30,609 bases of DNA. Source: Flavobacteriales bacterium (lineage in GTDB: Bacteria; Bacteroidota; Bacteroidia; Flavobacteriales_D; Cryomorphaceae). The notes under the pieces are model-generated. The model was not told the origin of the DNA. It saw only the letters and a program-made list of their open reading frames with translations, and did no database searches. Location: NCBI GenBank assembly GCA_020200995.1, contig JAIVHQ010000026.1:1114-31722 (forward strand), given 5' to 3'. Positions 22,084 through 30,164 of this stretch are shown one piece after another (the stretch's first letter is position 1; every line of letters starts with the position of its first letter). The translations under genes and the position numbers were made by a program.

Positions 22084-24385
22084 CTACCTTAACTCTGCTC
22101 CAAACTCTTCTTCCAGCGCCTTCTGAATCTCGCCCATTCGCTTGTCGATCACCTTGTCGTCCAGGGTGCGGTTGGGATCCTGAAGGATGAAGCGAACGGC
22201 GTAGCTCTTTTTGCCGGCGGGCAGGTTCTTGCCCTCGTACACGTCGAAGAGACCCACTTCGCGAAGGAGTTTTCCGCCAGGCGTCGAGGTTGATCTCGGC
22301 CACCCACACCGGTTTTTTAATGCCGTAGGCTTTCTGCGATTTTTTTCCCGCAGCCCCCATGTGACCTATGGTTCGCTCGCCGAGTTTGATGTCGAGCACA
22401 CCGTCCAGAAAGGCGTGTGCACCCGGTTCGAAGGTGATGCGGCTTTCTACCCCCATCACTTGCAAGGCAGCGGTGAGGTGCCCGCGCAGGTCGGTGATGT
22501 CGAATGCGGTGTCGGGGTTGTTCCAGTTTTCGGAAAAGCGTGAACCGCAAAGCGCCAGGCACAAACGAAGGTCTTCATCATACCCTTTTGCTCCGTTGCG
22601 ATAGGCGGTGCCGATTTCGAAAAGCATGAGCCTTTCGGCCTGTCGGTTGAGGTTGTAGGCCACGGCTTCGAGCACGCTGTTGAGCACGTGCGGGCGCAGT
22701 ACATCGAGCTCGCGGCTCAGGGGGTTCAGCATGGGGATGAGCTCCTTTTCGGCAGCTTCACCGCCCACCTTTACGAGGCGGTCGGAACGGGTGAGACCGT
22801 TCGACATCATTTCTGAAAACCCGCGGCCTGCAAGCGTATTCGCCACGGCATCGATCACGTCACCGCGCACGGGCTTTTCCGGAAGGGATACCGAAAAACT
22901 CATGCGCTCGGGTACGGGCACCGCGTTAAATCCGTAGATGCGCAGCACCTCCTCGGCCACATCGGCGGGGCGGGTCACGTCCACGCGGTAGGTGGGGGCG
23001 GTCACGGAATAGTTTCCGTCGGTTCCGCTCACGGAAAAATCGAGCGACGCCAGGATGGCTTCCACTTCTTTCGCTGTCATTTGCGTACCGCAGAGTGCAT
23101 TGCAGTAGCCAAGCGAGAATTCAATTTCCACAGGCTGCGGAATATTCCTGACTTCGTCCAGCACCGGGCCGGCCTGTCGCGCATTGCATATTTCGATGAT
23201 CAGCGCAGCCGCCCTGCGCAGTGCGTAAAGCGTTTCGGTCGGGTCTACGCCGCGCTCGAAGCGAAATGAGGCGTCGGTATTGAGTCCGTGTCGCTTCGCA
23301 GTTTTGCGCACGCGCACCGGGTTGAATCGGGCACTTTCGAGAAAAATGCGTTTGGTCGAAGCGCTCACTCCGCTGTCGATTCCGCCGAATACCCCGGCGA
23401 TACACATGCCTTTTTCGGCGTCGCAAATCATGAGGTCTTCAGATGAAAGTTCGCGTTCTGTGCCGTCGAGGGTGGTGAATTTCGTGCCCTCAGCCAACAT
23501 GCCTATTCGCACCGTTTGGCCCGCGATGCGTTCTGCGTCGAAGGCGTGGAGGGGCTGCCCCGTTTCGAGCATCACAAAGTTGGTGATGTCCACCACATTG
23601 TTGATCGGCGAGAGGCCCACCGATCGGAGGCGCTGCTGCAGCCATTCGGGCGAGGGACCCACCACCACATCGGCGAGCTCCATGCCCGCGTACCTTTCGC
23701 ATCCCTCGGGGTCGAGGATTTCTATGCTGATGCTGCCGGGGCTGTCTTTGCTTTCCACAAAATCGGGGACTCCTGGTAGCGCTGCGCGAATCACCTTGCC
23801 ATGGGTGTGGCTGAGCCTGGCCGCGAGGTCGCGCGCCGCCCCGAAATGCCCGAATCCGTCGGTGCGGTTGGGGGTGAGGCCGACTTCAAAGATGTCGTCA
23901 CTCTCGAATTTGAGGTGCTCGGCTGCGGGAATACCCGGAGGCGTGTCGGCGGGCAGCACCATGATGCCTTCGTGGCTCGTTCCGATTCCGAGTTCGTCTT
24001 CGGCGCAGATCATGCCTTCAGATATCTGTCCGCGGATTTTTGATTTCTTAATTTTCAACGGGCTGTCGCTGTCGGGCAGGAGCACGGCTCCCACTTTGGC
24101 CACGATCACCTTTTGGCCGGCCTCCACATTTGGTGCTCCGCATACGATGTGCAGAGGCTCGGGGGTGCCTGCATTCACTGTGGTGAGTTGGAGTCGGTCG
24201 GCGTCGGGGTGGGGGGCAACGGTGAGCACATGGCCGGTCACCACATTGTCCAGTCCGCCGCCTGCAGGATCGTAATGCTCCGTTTTTTCCACCTCGAGCC
24301 CGGTGTCGGTGAGGATGGCGGCCACCTCGGTGGCGCTTAAATCTGTGGACAGGTAGGTCTTGAGCCAGTTAAACGAAATCTTCAT
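22084..24385 (-). pseudogene. pheT: Phenylalanyl-tRNA synthetase beta subunit, internal deletion with frameshift near 3' end
   Basis: Starts MKISFNWLKTYL at 24385. B1, tRNA-binding (EMAP-like), B3/B4 editing, B5 and core domains are intact: HPDADRLQLTTVNAG, VCGAPNVEAGQKV, EDELGIG, SRIEL-type LTPNRTDGFGH, FRFERGVDPT, GFSEMMSNGL, LNPLSRELDVLRPHVL. After AEINLDAW the expected KEI.KFP.V.RDLALLVD segment is missing, and from about 22275 the +1 frame continues KLLREVGLFDVYEGKNLPAG...EEEFGAELR to TAG at 22086-22084, the proper end of the anticodon-binding (FDX-ACB) domain. About 40-45 residues are lost and the frame is broken; the unshifted frame runs on to 21941 with unrelated residues. As PheT is essential, an assembly or amplification deletion is more likely than true loss, unless another copy exists. 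Confidence 0.88.
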
Positions 24386-24406
24386 AGAGCACAGTAATTA
24401 GAGGCG

Positions 24407-24414
24407 CAAAGCTA
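24407..24414 (-). promoter_or_regulatory. -7 element (TAGCTTTG) of pheT
   Basis: Perfect TAnnTTTG on the minus strand, 21 bp before the pheT ATG. No clear -33 TTG. Confidence 0.5.
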
Positions 24415-24483
24415 CTATTTTTTGATGCTTTAGCGGATGCCTTGTCGAACCCGTGCCTGCTTCCAAATAAAAAGGCAAAAGGT

Positions 24484-24512
24484 AAATCGACGTCCTGAAA
24501 GGACGGCGATTT
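24484..24512. repeat. Hairpin, 13-bp arms with one mismatch
   Basis: AAATCGACGTCCT - GAA - AGGACGGCGATTT: near-perfect stem-loop about 100 bp upstream of pheT. Not followed by a T-run on either strand, so not an obvious terminator. It may be another small dispersed palindromic unit. Confidence 0.6.
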
Positions 24513-24587
24513 CCGGATGTGCTCCCGGCGGCGCAAGTCTTCTTCCCACCAGGGCGTACAGCGCGTAGAATAGCTTTTTTACCCTTT

Positions 24588-24855
24588 AAACCTGAGTTCG
24601 ATTCTTATTCAGGGATTCAGATGTTCATAAACAGCCGCAAGACAAGGCGCATTTTCAAAGCTTTAGCGGGCTAAAGCGAGAAAATGCAACGCAGGATAGC
24701 GGTTGTTTATGGACAAGGCGAGTGCATTTCCACCTGTAAACAGCGATTTTCTTCCTAAAAATGATTCGAAATAGCCCGCTATTACTTCATCATTTTAAGT
24801 CGAAACTCACTATTTACAGGCGTTCTGAACCCGAATAAGAATCGAACTCAGGTTT
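24588..24855. mobile_element. MITE-like element, 268 bp with perfect 23-bp terminal inverted repeats
   Basis: Left end 24588-24610 (AAACCTGAGTTCGATTCT...) is exactly inverted at 24833-24855, and similarity continues inward with two small gaps (GGG.TTCAGA). No ORF inside. The interior is nested hairpins: CATAAACAgCCGC with GCGGtTGTTTATG, GCATTTTC with GAAAATGC, GCTTTAGC-GG-GCTAAAGC at the apex (about 24620-24714), then CCTGTAAA with TTTACAGG (24733-24820). It also carries GATAGCGGTTGTTTATGGAC (24695-24714), a variant of the 21-bp sequence at 15680 and 15855. No target-site duplication is certain. Non-autonomous element or a structured REP/BIME-type array. Confidence 0.75.
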
Positions 24856-24954
24856 TAACATGGAACGATTTACGCAAAAGCAGACCCTCCGTTATTCGAT
24901 TTTCAACGGGTGGCGGTTGGCCATTGCGGGCCTGTTTAAACATGATCAAGCCGA

Positions 24955-25899
24955 TTACAGCTCTTCGATCAACGCGGCGTAGAGTTTTACCGTGGCCTCG
25001 ATATCGACCTTAGCCACTTTTTCGCCGGGACAGTGGTAGTTGTCTTCCACCGGACCAATAAAGCACCAATCCCAGGCGTAGCTGCTGTCCTGAAGGGCGT
25101 TGCCGTCGCTTCCTCCTGCTTTTTCTACCTCGAGCTGGTGAGGGATGCCGTGCTTCTCGGCGATGGCGATAATTCGACGCACGTAAGATTGGCGCGGAAT
25201 GCCCCGATCGCGCATGGAAATCACCACTCCTTTTTTGTGGCGCACGTGTTTGGTCAGCAAGGTGACATCGGAAATGAGGGCCTGCTGCACACCGAAATTT
25301 TCCTGGAGAAAGCGCCCGGCAAATTGGGCCCCGCCGCCGCCGTGCTCCTCGTAGGTGCTGAACACAATCGCGCCGTGTTCCATGGTATGGGCCTGTTGCA
25401 GGGCATTCCATACCCCGAGCCGATTGTCCATGTAAGCGCTTTTTACGAACTGCTTGGTCTCTTTCCAGTCGGGTACGTAACTGAGTGGGGTGCCGAGATC
25501 AAAATTTGCATCAGAGCTGTATGTCAAGGTCTCTTCGGCATTTTTGTCTCCTTTTTTGCCCTTCTTCTTGATTTTGAGAACGGCCTTCTCGAGCTTTCCG
25601 TTCACATAGCCCTCCAATTCGGTGCCGTCTTCGGCTTTCGGGTTGCCTATTTTGACCAGCTCATTGTCGTGGGCAGTGCAGTAGGCCACCGTATCAGTGT
25701 GGGCAAAAATGGCGGTTCGGGGTTCTCCGAATACGGCGATCACCATGTCCTGGAATCCGGCACCCGAAAACACTTGGGGTGTTGTTTTGAAAGATTTATT
25801 GTTGTCACACAAGTATTTGAGAATAAATTGTGCCATCTCGCCTTCGTCGCCCGCGGTGGAAGGTGTAGCGCAGAGTTTGCGCAGAAGTTCATAGTTCAT
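24955..25899 (-). CDS. M42-like zinc/cobalt aminopeptidase
   Basis: 314 aa. Metal-dependent peptidase of the MH clan (M42/M20-like). Ligands can be placed: His67 in FAHTDTV, Asp158 in SAYMDNRLG, catalytic Glu184-Glu185 in STYEEHGGGG, Asp211 in LISDVT and the last His in NYHCPGEKV (about 293). The TPSTAGDEG start is also typical. A lysine-rich stretch (about 103-120, KLEKAVLKIKKKGKKGDKN) sits where the smaller dimer/lid domain is normally found, which is short here. Cytosolic; probably removes N-terminal residues from peptides. It overlaps yigZ by 11 bp and is the last gene of the ribD operon. Confidence 0.87.
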   Translation of the reverse strand: MNYELLRKLCATPSTAGDEGEMAQFILKYLCDNNKSFKTTPQVFSGAGFQDMVIAVFGEPRTAIFAHTDTVAYCTAHDNELVKIGNPKAEDGTELEGYVNGKLEKAVLKIKKKGKKGDKNAEETLTYSSDANFDLGTPLSYVPDWKETKQFVKSAYMDNRLGVWNALQQAHTMEHGAIVFSTYEEHGGGGAQFAGRFLQENFGVQQALISDVTLLTKHVRHKKGVVISMRDRGIPRQSYVRRIIAIAEKHGIPHQLEVEKAGGSDGNALQDSSYAWDWCFIGPVEDNYHCPGEKVAKVDIEATVKLYAALIEEL

Positions 25900-26506
25900 A
25901 TTTGGTCCCTAACGGTTCGACGCGAATGTCGGGAAATCCCGCAAACACGGCGCACAATTCCTCCTCTTTTTCGGGAGGAATGGAAACGGTGAGCTTACAA
26001 GATTCTCTGAAATCCTGGTCGGATGCTTCCCAATCGCGGGTGCGAAGTACAAGCATCACATCGCCCATGTGGTCGTAGCCGAAATGTAGGCGGTAGTATG
26101 CGGTAATGTGGAGGGTTTTGATCGTGGCATTTTCAATGGCTTCCTGAGCCGCCGTGCGATAGGCGTCGATGAGGCCGCCCACACCGAGCTTGGTGCCGCC
26201 GAAGTAGCGCACCACGGCTACGAGCACATTGGTGAGGTCGTACTTTTCAATTTGCCCCAGGATGGGCATGCCCGCCGAATTGGATGGCTCCCCGTCGTCG
26301 TTGGCGCGAAACCGCGCTCCGTCGGGGTCGAGGCGCCATGCGTAGCTCACGTGGCGGGCGGAGTGGTGTTCTTTTTTGACCTCCTCGAGGCGGACGTTGA
26401 TTTCGTCTTCGTCTTTTGCCGAAAAGGCATAGCCGTGATGCTTACTCCCCTTTACTTTGTAGAGGCTCGTGCCGGGTTTGGATATGGTGCGGTAGCTGTC
26501 TGTCAA
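25889..26506 (-). CDS. yigZ: YigZ/IMPACT-family protein
   Basis: 205 aa, usual length. N-terminal UPF0029 (IMPACT) domain: KGSKHHGYAF (about 19-28), KKEHHSARHVSYAWRL, DDGEPSNSAGMPIL and VVRYFGGTKLGVGGLIDAYRTAA, the family's hallmark. The C-terminal DUF1949 ferredoxin-like domain follows (about 138-205, YYRLHFGYDHMGDVMLVL). Eukaryotic IMPACT controls Gcn2; bacterial YigZ is thought to act near translation or peptide handling but its role is not settled. It overlaps the EamA gene by 4 bp and the peptidase by 11 bp. Confidence 0.92.
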   Translation of the reverse strand: MTDSYRTISKPGTSLYKVKGSKHHGYAFSAKDEDEINVRLEEVKKEHHSARHVSYAWRLDPDGARFRANDDGEPSNSAGMPILGQIEKYDLTNVLVAVVRYFGGTKLGVGGLIDAYRTAAQEAIENATIKTLHITAYYRLHFGYDHMGDVMLVLRTRDWEASDQDFRESCKLTVSIPPEKEEELCAVFAGFPDIRVEPLGTKYEL

Positions 26507-27384
26507 GCTAAAAACGATCTGAAGGTGAGCAATGCGATGGAGGCCACAGCGAGTATCACGCCGGCCACATTTTTTGCCGAAAGGCGCTCCTTAAATATCA
26601 GAAAACCCACAAGGGCAGAGAGGAGAACAATGCCGATGTTGTTTGCCGGGATGGCACTCGATCGGTCCATAATTCCACTGCCAATAACCCTGAGCACGAA
26701 ATAGATGCTGCCGTAGTTGATCAGGCCGAGCACGATTCCGGCGATCAGGTTTTTAAATTCCAAGGGTTGGCGCTTTTTAGCTGATCGAATAATGAGGATA
26801 ATGGTGCCGACAACTGCTGCGATGGCAAAAGGCACCGGGACGAACTGCTTGTACTGCACGGCCGATGACAGGAAGGATTTTTGCACAAAAGCCAGCAGGA
26901 AGTCCAACCCGCCGCTCCCGAGAAATAGGGTGATCGGCAAGAGCACGGACGCGCCACCCGCCTGCTTCACCCCGCCTTTTGCGGAAGCCAAAAACACTGC
27001 CAGCATCCCCATCGACACACCTGCGACCTTGTAAAAGTCGGCTCCCTCCTCAGGATCGATGAGGATAAGGATGACCACCGGGATCACCATCGACATCTTC
27101 GACGAAATGGATGCCACTGTCACCCCGAATCCCTGACTGGTAAGGGCCATGACGTAAAACAGGCTGATGAACAAAATGCCGATAAGCGCGGCCCAAAGCA
27201 GCCAGGGCTCATCCCAGGCATTGTCGGCCGCGCTGAAATCGCCTGCGTACCAATACCCGAAGGCTGCTGCCACGAAGTAGTTGATCGTGATGGCTTGAAA
27301 GGTGTTTACACCAAACTTCGAGAATAGCTTGAATACAATGTAAATCCCGGAGGAGCATAGAATGCTGAGCAGGAGTAAGATCAT
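26503..27384 (-). CDS. EamA/DMT-family transporter
   Basis: 293 aa with ten predicted membrane helices in two EamA halves: MILLLLSILCSSGIYIVFKLF at the N-terminus (quoted 1-21 less the last residues), AIIGILF-type LLWAALIGILFISLFYVMALTSQG mid first half, and NIGIVLLSALVGFLIFKERLSAKNVAGVILA at the end of the second half, where FKERLS is the usual last-pair motif. Drug/metabolite transporters of this kind export small molecules; substrate unknown. Overlaps ribD (ATGA) and yigZ by 4 bp each. Confidence 0.88.
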   Translation of the reverse strand: MILLLLSILCSSGIYIVFKLFSKFGVNTFQAITINYFVAAAFGYWYAGDFSAADNAWDEPWLLWAALIGILFISLFYVMALTSQGFGVTVASISSKMSMVIPVVILILIDPEEGADFYKVAGVSMGMLAVFLASAKGGVKQAGGASVLLPITLFLGSGGLDFLLAFVQKSFLSSAVQYKQFVPVPFAIAAVVGTIILIIRSAKKRQPLEFKNLIAGIVLGLINYGSIYFVLRVIGSGIMDRSSAIPANNIGIVLLSALVGFLIFKERLSAKNVAGVILAVASIALLTFRSFLA

Positions 27385-28442
27385 CGGTTGTAGTAGGTGT
27401 TGATGAGGTCTGTGGCGTACCGCCGGCTGTGTGTGGCGGACAGCGGTAGAGATGGCGCCGGCAGTCCTTTGCCGAGGGTGTGGGGGGCAGTGATCACCAT
27501 GGCTTCGTCCCAGAGGTTGAGTTCGATAAACCCGTTCAGCGTTTCCCTGCCGCCTTCCACCAGTACGCTGTTGATGCCTTGGGCGTGCATCGATGCGAGG
27601 GCTGCTTCGATGAGGCCTGTTTCGGCAGGGGCGGAGGTCCAGGTGAGGTTGTCTCCCGCATTGAGCAAGGGAGATGCAGGGCCTCCGCGGTGCGAAACCA
27701 CCTCGACCGGGACGCCATCGTGAAATATTTTTGCCTTGGCCGGCAGTATTCCGCGGTGCGAGAGTACAAATCGCTGTGGCTGCCTCCCGAAATAACTGCG
27801 GGCAGTGAGCGAGGGGTCGTCGTTGGCAAGCGTCACGGCGCCCACCATAATGGCTCCTTCGAGGGTGCGGCGCTTGTGCACGAGTTTTTTTACAGCGGGG
27901 TGGCTAATCCAATGGATGCCGGTTTTTTTGGATTCTTCGCGGTCAGTGTCCATAAATCCATCAGCCGATCTGGCCCATTTCAGCACCACATAAGGACGGC
28001 CGAGGCTGTGAAAAGTGTTGAAACGCCGGTTGAGGTGGCGGCATTCCTCTTCGAGCACCCCCGTGATCACTTCGATGCCGGCGGCCCGCATCCGTTCGAT
28101 GCCTTTGCCGGCAGTGAGCGGGTTGGGGTCGGTTTGCCCGACCACCACACGGGGTATTTCGCTGCGAATGATCAGGTCGGCGCAGGGAGGCGTCTTTCCG
28201 TGATGGGCGCAGGGTTCGAGATTTACATAAAGGGTACACTTTCGTAAAATGGATTTGTCGCGAACGGATTCTATGGCGTGCACTTCGGCGTGCGGCCCAC
28301 CGTAAGCGCGGTGGTAGCCGCTTCCCACTATGCGCCCTTCTGCCACAAGTACGGAACCGACCAGTGGATTCGGCGCTGTATTGCCACTGCCTTTGGCCGC
28401 CAGCCAGAGGCAGCGTTTCATGTATGGTTCGTGTTCATTCAC
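27381..28442 (-). CDS. ribD: Bifunctional riboflavin biosynthesis protein RibD (deaminase/reductase)
   Basis: Catalyses the deaminase and reductase steps after GTP cyclohydrolase II in riboflavin synthesis. I take GTG 28442, giving 353 aa starting VNEHEPYMKRCLWLA, which matches the usual family start; the ATG at 28421 or an upstream ATG at 28469 are alternatives. The deaminase domain (1-150) has APNPLVGSVLV, the zinc motif HAEVHAIESV and PCAHHGKTPPCADLI. The reductase domain (about 155-345) has RPYVVLKWARSADGFM, GAVTLANDDPSLTAR and VEGGRETLNGFI. The stop overlaps the EamA gene (ATGA). A near -7 box (TACTTTG) lies just before the GTG. No other rib genes are in the window. Confidence 0.92.
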   Translation of the reverse strand: MNEHEPYMKRCLWLAAKGSGNTAPNPLVGSVLVAEGRIVGSGYHRAYGGPHAEVHAIESVRDKSILRKCTLYVNLEPCAHHGKTPPCADLIIRSEIPRVVVGQTDPNPLTAGKGIERMRAAGIEVITGVLEEECRHLNRRFNTFHSLGRPYVVLKWARSADGFMDTDREESKKTGIHWISHPAVKKLVHKRRTLEGAIMVGAVTLANDDPSLTARSYFGRQPQRFVLSHRGILPAKAKIFHDGVPVEVVSHRGGPASPLLNAGDNLTWTSAPAETGLIEAALASMHAQGINSVLVEGGRETLNGFIELNLWDEAMVITAPHTLGKGLPAPSLPLSATHSRRYATDLINTYYNR

Positions 28443-28629
28443 TTTGCAAAGTAAGTATTCCGCATGCAATCATAGGGCACCGGCTGCCGATAACAACAGC
28501 TTTTCTTGTGTTGATCCAATATTTTGCCTTCGCAAAGGTCGGGTCATTTATGGGCTGTTAAAAAATAATCGCCGCAAATAATGTATTGAAAGTCTGTTTG
28601 CGTTAAATTTACACTTAATCACGGTCAGT

Positions 28630-29493
28630 ATGATTCAAAGCAACCCCACCGTTGAATACGTAGCAACACGATTTCGAACAGAGCTCTCAGAGCTGTACCC
28701 TTATCGAGAGATCGAGCAAATGCTGACCATGGCATTCGAAGAAGTCATGAATCTCAGTAAGATTGATGTGCTCACAGTCGCCGATGCCCAGGTGGGGGAG
28801 CCTCAAATTGCCAAGTTCGAAGGCATCCTTAAAGGGCTAAAGCGGCAAGAGCCCATTCAATACCTGATAGGCCACGCTGTGTTTTACGACCTCTCGCTCA
28901 AGTTGAATTCAGCCGTGCTTATTCCGCGTCCCGAAACGGAAGAGCTCGTGCATTGGATTCTCAAAGACGATTTGCCGCACATGCCCCGAATTATAGACCT
29001 CGGCACGGGGTCGGGTTGCATTGCCTTGGCGCTTAAAGACCACCTCCCTCATGCGCAGGTTTTTGGAGTGGACAATAGTTTCGACGCCCTCAACGTTGCT
29101 AACGGAAATGCCGCCGCAAACGACCTGCAGGTGGAGTTTTTTCACTTCGATATGCTGGAACAAGAGAGCTTAGGATTCATGGATTTTGATGTGATGGTGA
29201 GCAATCCACCCTACGTCACACCGTCTGAAAAAGCGCAAATGGATGACAATGTCCTCAACTACGAGCCCCACCACGCACTGTTTGTGCCCGAGGAAGACCC
29301 GTTGATTTTTTATCGCCGCATCGTAGATCTCGCCGACGGGCATCTCAACAAAGGAGGGAGGATCTACTTCGAAATCAACCGCGCCTACGGCAAAGACATT
29401 GCCCAGCTGCTTCGCGATCGAAACTACGCTGCGGTGGAGATCAAGACCGACCTCAACGGCAATGAACGCATGATTCGCGCTTCTAAAGTTTGA
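28630..29493 (+). CDS. prmC: Release factor glutamine methyltransferase PrmC
   Basis: 287 aa. Methylates the glutamine of the GGQ motif in peptide chain release factors RF1/RF2 using SAM. N-terminal helical domain with PIQYLIGHAVFYDL (75-88) and IPRPETEELV (98-107); Rossmann methyltransferase fold with DLGTGSGCIAL (123-133, SAM loop I), GVDNSFDAL, and the substrate-binding NPPY (192-195). Divergent from ribD, a pairing seen in many Bacteroidota. The stop overlaps the next gene's TTG start. Confidence 0.94.
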   Translation: MIQSNPTVEYVATRFRTELSELYPYREIEQMLTMAFEEVMNLSKIDVLTVADAQVGEPQIAKFEGILKGLKRQEPIQYLIGHAVFYDLSLKLNSAVLIPRPETEELVHWILKDDLPHMPRIIDLGTGSGCIALALKDHLPHAQVFGVDNSFDALNVANGNAAANDLQVEFFHFDMLEQESLGFMDFDVMVSNPPYVTPSEKAQMDDNVLNYEPHHALFVPEEDPLIFYRRIVDLADGHLNKGGRIYFEINRAYGKDIAQLLRDRNYAAVEIKTDLNGNERMIRASKV

Positions 29494-30164
29494 AAATAAT
29501 CACTTTCATAGCGGCCCTTTTCACAGCGATCGGGGCCTTTGGCCAGTTCGGGCAAGGTGATTCAGTCATGCTGGTAAATGGCCCGCGCAAGCTCGAACCT
29601 TATCAAAACAAACTCAAATTCGACTTCGGATTCGATGCACGCCGCACATTCCTTCAGCGCGAATGGATCGATGTGGGTGGCCTGCGGGTCGGGGCACAAT
29701 ACCGGCGCGTACACCGCTTGGGCATCGGTTTCTATTTTTTAAATACCCGACTCTTTAGCCGTGACTTCGACTTTCCGATTGATGAAGATCTTGTGGAATA
29801 CGAATTCGGCTATACAGCACTTTATTACGAACGCACCTTATATTTTGATCGGAAGTGGGAAATTTCTGCCGGGCTCCAGGCGGGCGGCGGAAATGTATCG
29901 GTGATGTACAATCCCGGCGGCAGAAATGACCGTGTGAAGTACACCGACATCCCCTTCAGCACCGCCGAAATAACGCTCTACGGCGAATACCATTTCCTTT
30001 ACTGGCTGGGTGCGGGCGCAGGTGTGGGATATCGCGGCGTTACAGATTTGGGCGCCGGCGTATCCGAGTCTTTCAGTGGTCCCATTGTGCTTTTCAAAAT
30101 TCAAGTAAAATTGTTTAAACTCGCCAGAGGATTTTTTGACCCCGAAGTGAAATATGAACACTGA
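29490..30164 (+). CDS. Hypothetical secreted beta-barrel-like protein
   Basis: 224 aa, family not recognised. Signal peptide 1-19 (ITFIAALFTAIGAFGQ) and then alternating strands rich in aromatic and glycine residues (FDFGFDARRTF, YEFGYTALYYERTLYF, ISAGLQAGGGN, YWLGAGAGVGYRG, IVLFKIQVKLF), consistent with a small outer-membrane barrel of about eight to ten strands. The start is TTG 29490, overlapping the prmC stop (TTGA); no ATG precedes the signal peptide. It overlaps ligA by 11 bp, so it is embedded in a prmC-ligA operon. Confidence 0.75.
   Translation: MKIITFIAALFTAIGAFGQFGQGDSVMLVNGPRKLEPYQNKLKFDFGFDARRTFLQREWIDVGGLRVGAQYRRVHRLGIGFYFLNTRLFSRDFDFPIDEDLVEYEFGYTALYYERTLYFDRKWEISAGLQAGGGNVSVMYNPGGRNDRVKYTDIPFSTAEITLYGEYHFLYWLGAGAGVGYRGVTDLGAGVSESFSGPIVLFKIQVKLFKLARGFFDPEVKYEH

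Noticed and set aside
23280..24275. 331-aa plus-strand open frame opposite pheT
   Set aside because: Shadow of the GC-rich pheT sequence; low-complexity Ser/Pro-rich translation without family features.
24588..24610. Possible tRNA-derived sequence because of GTTCGATTC
   Set aside because: No acceptor, D or anticodon arm can be folded around it; the T-arm stem does not pair.
25033..25992. 319-aa plus-strand open frame opposite the M42 peptidase
   Set aside because: Antisense to a gene with all metal ligands placed; no signal for a real protein.
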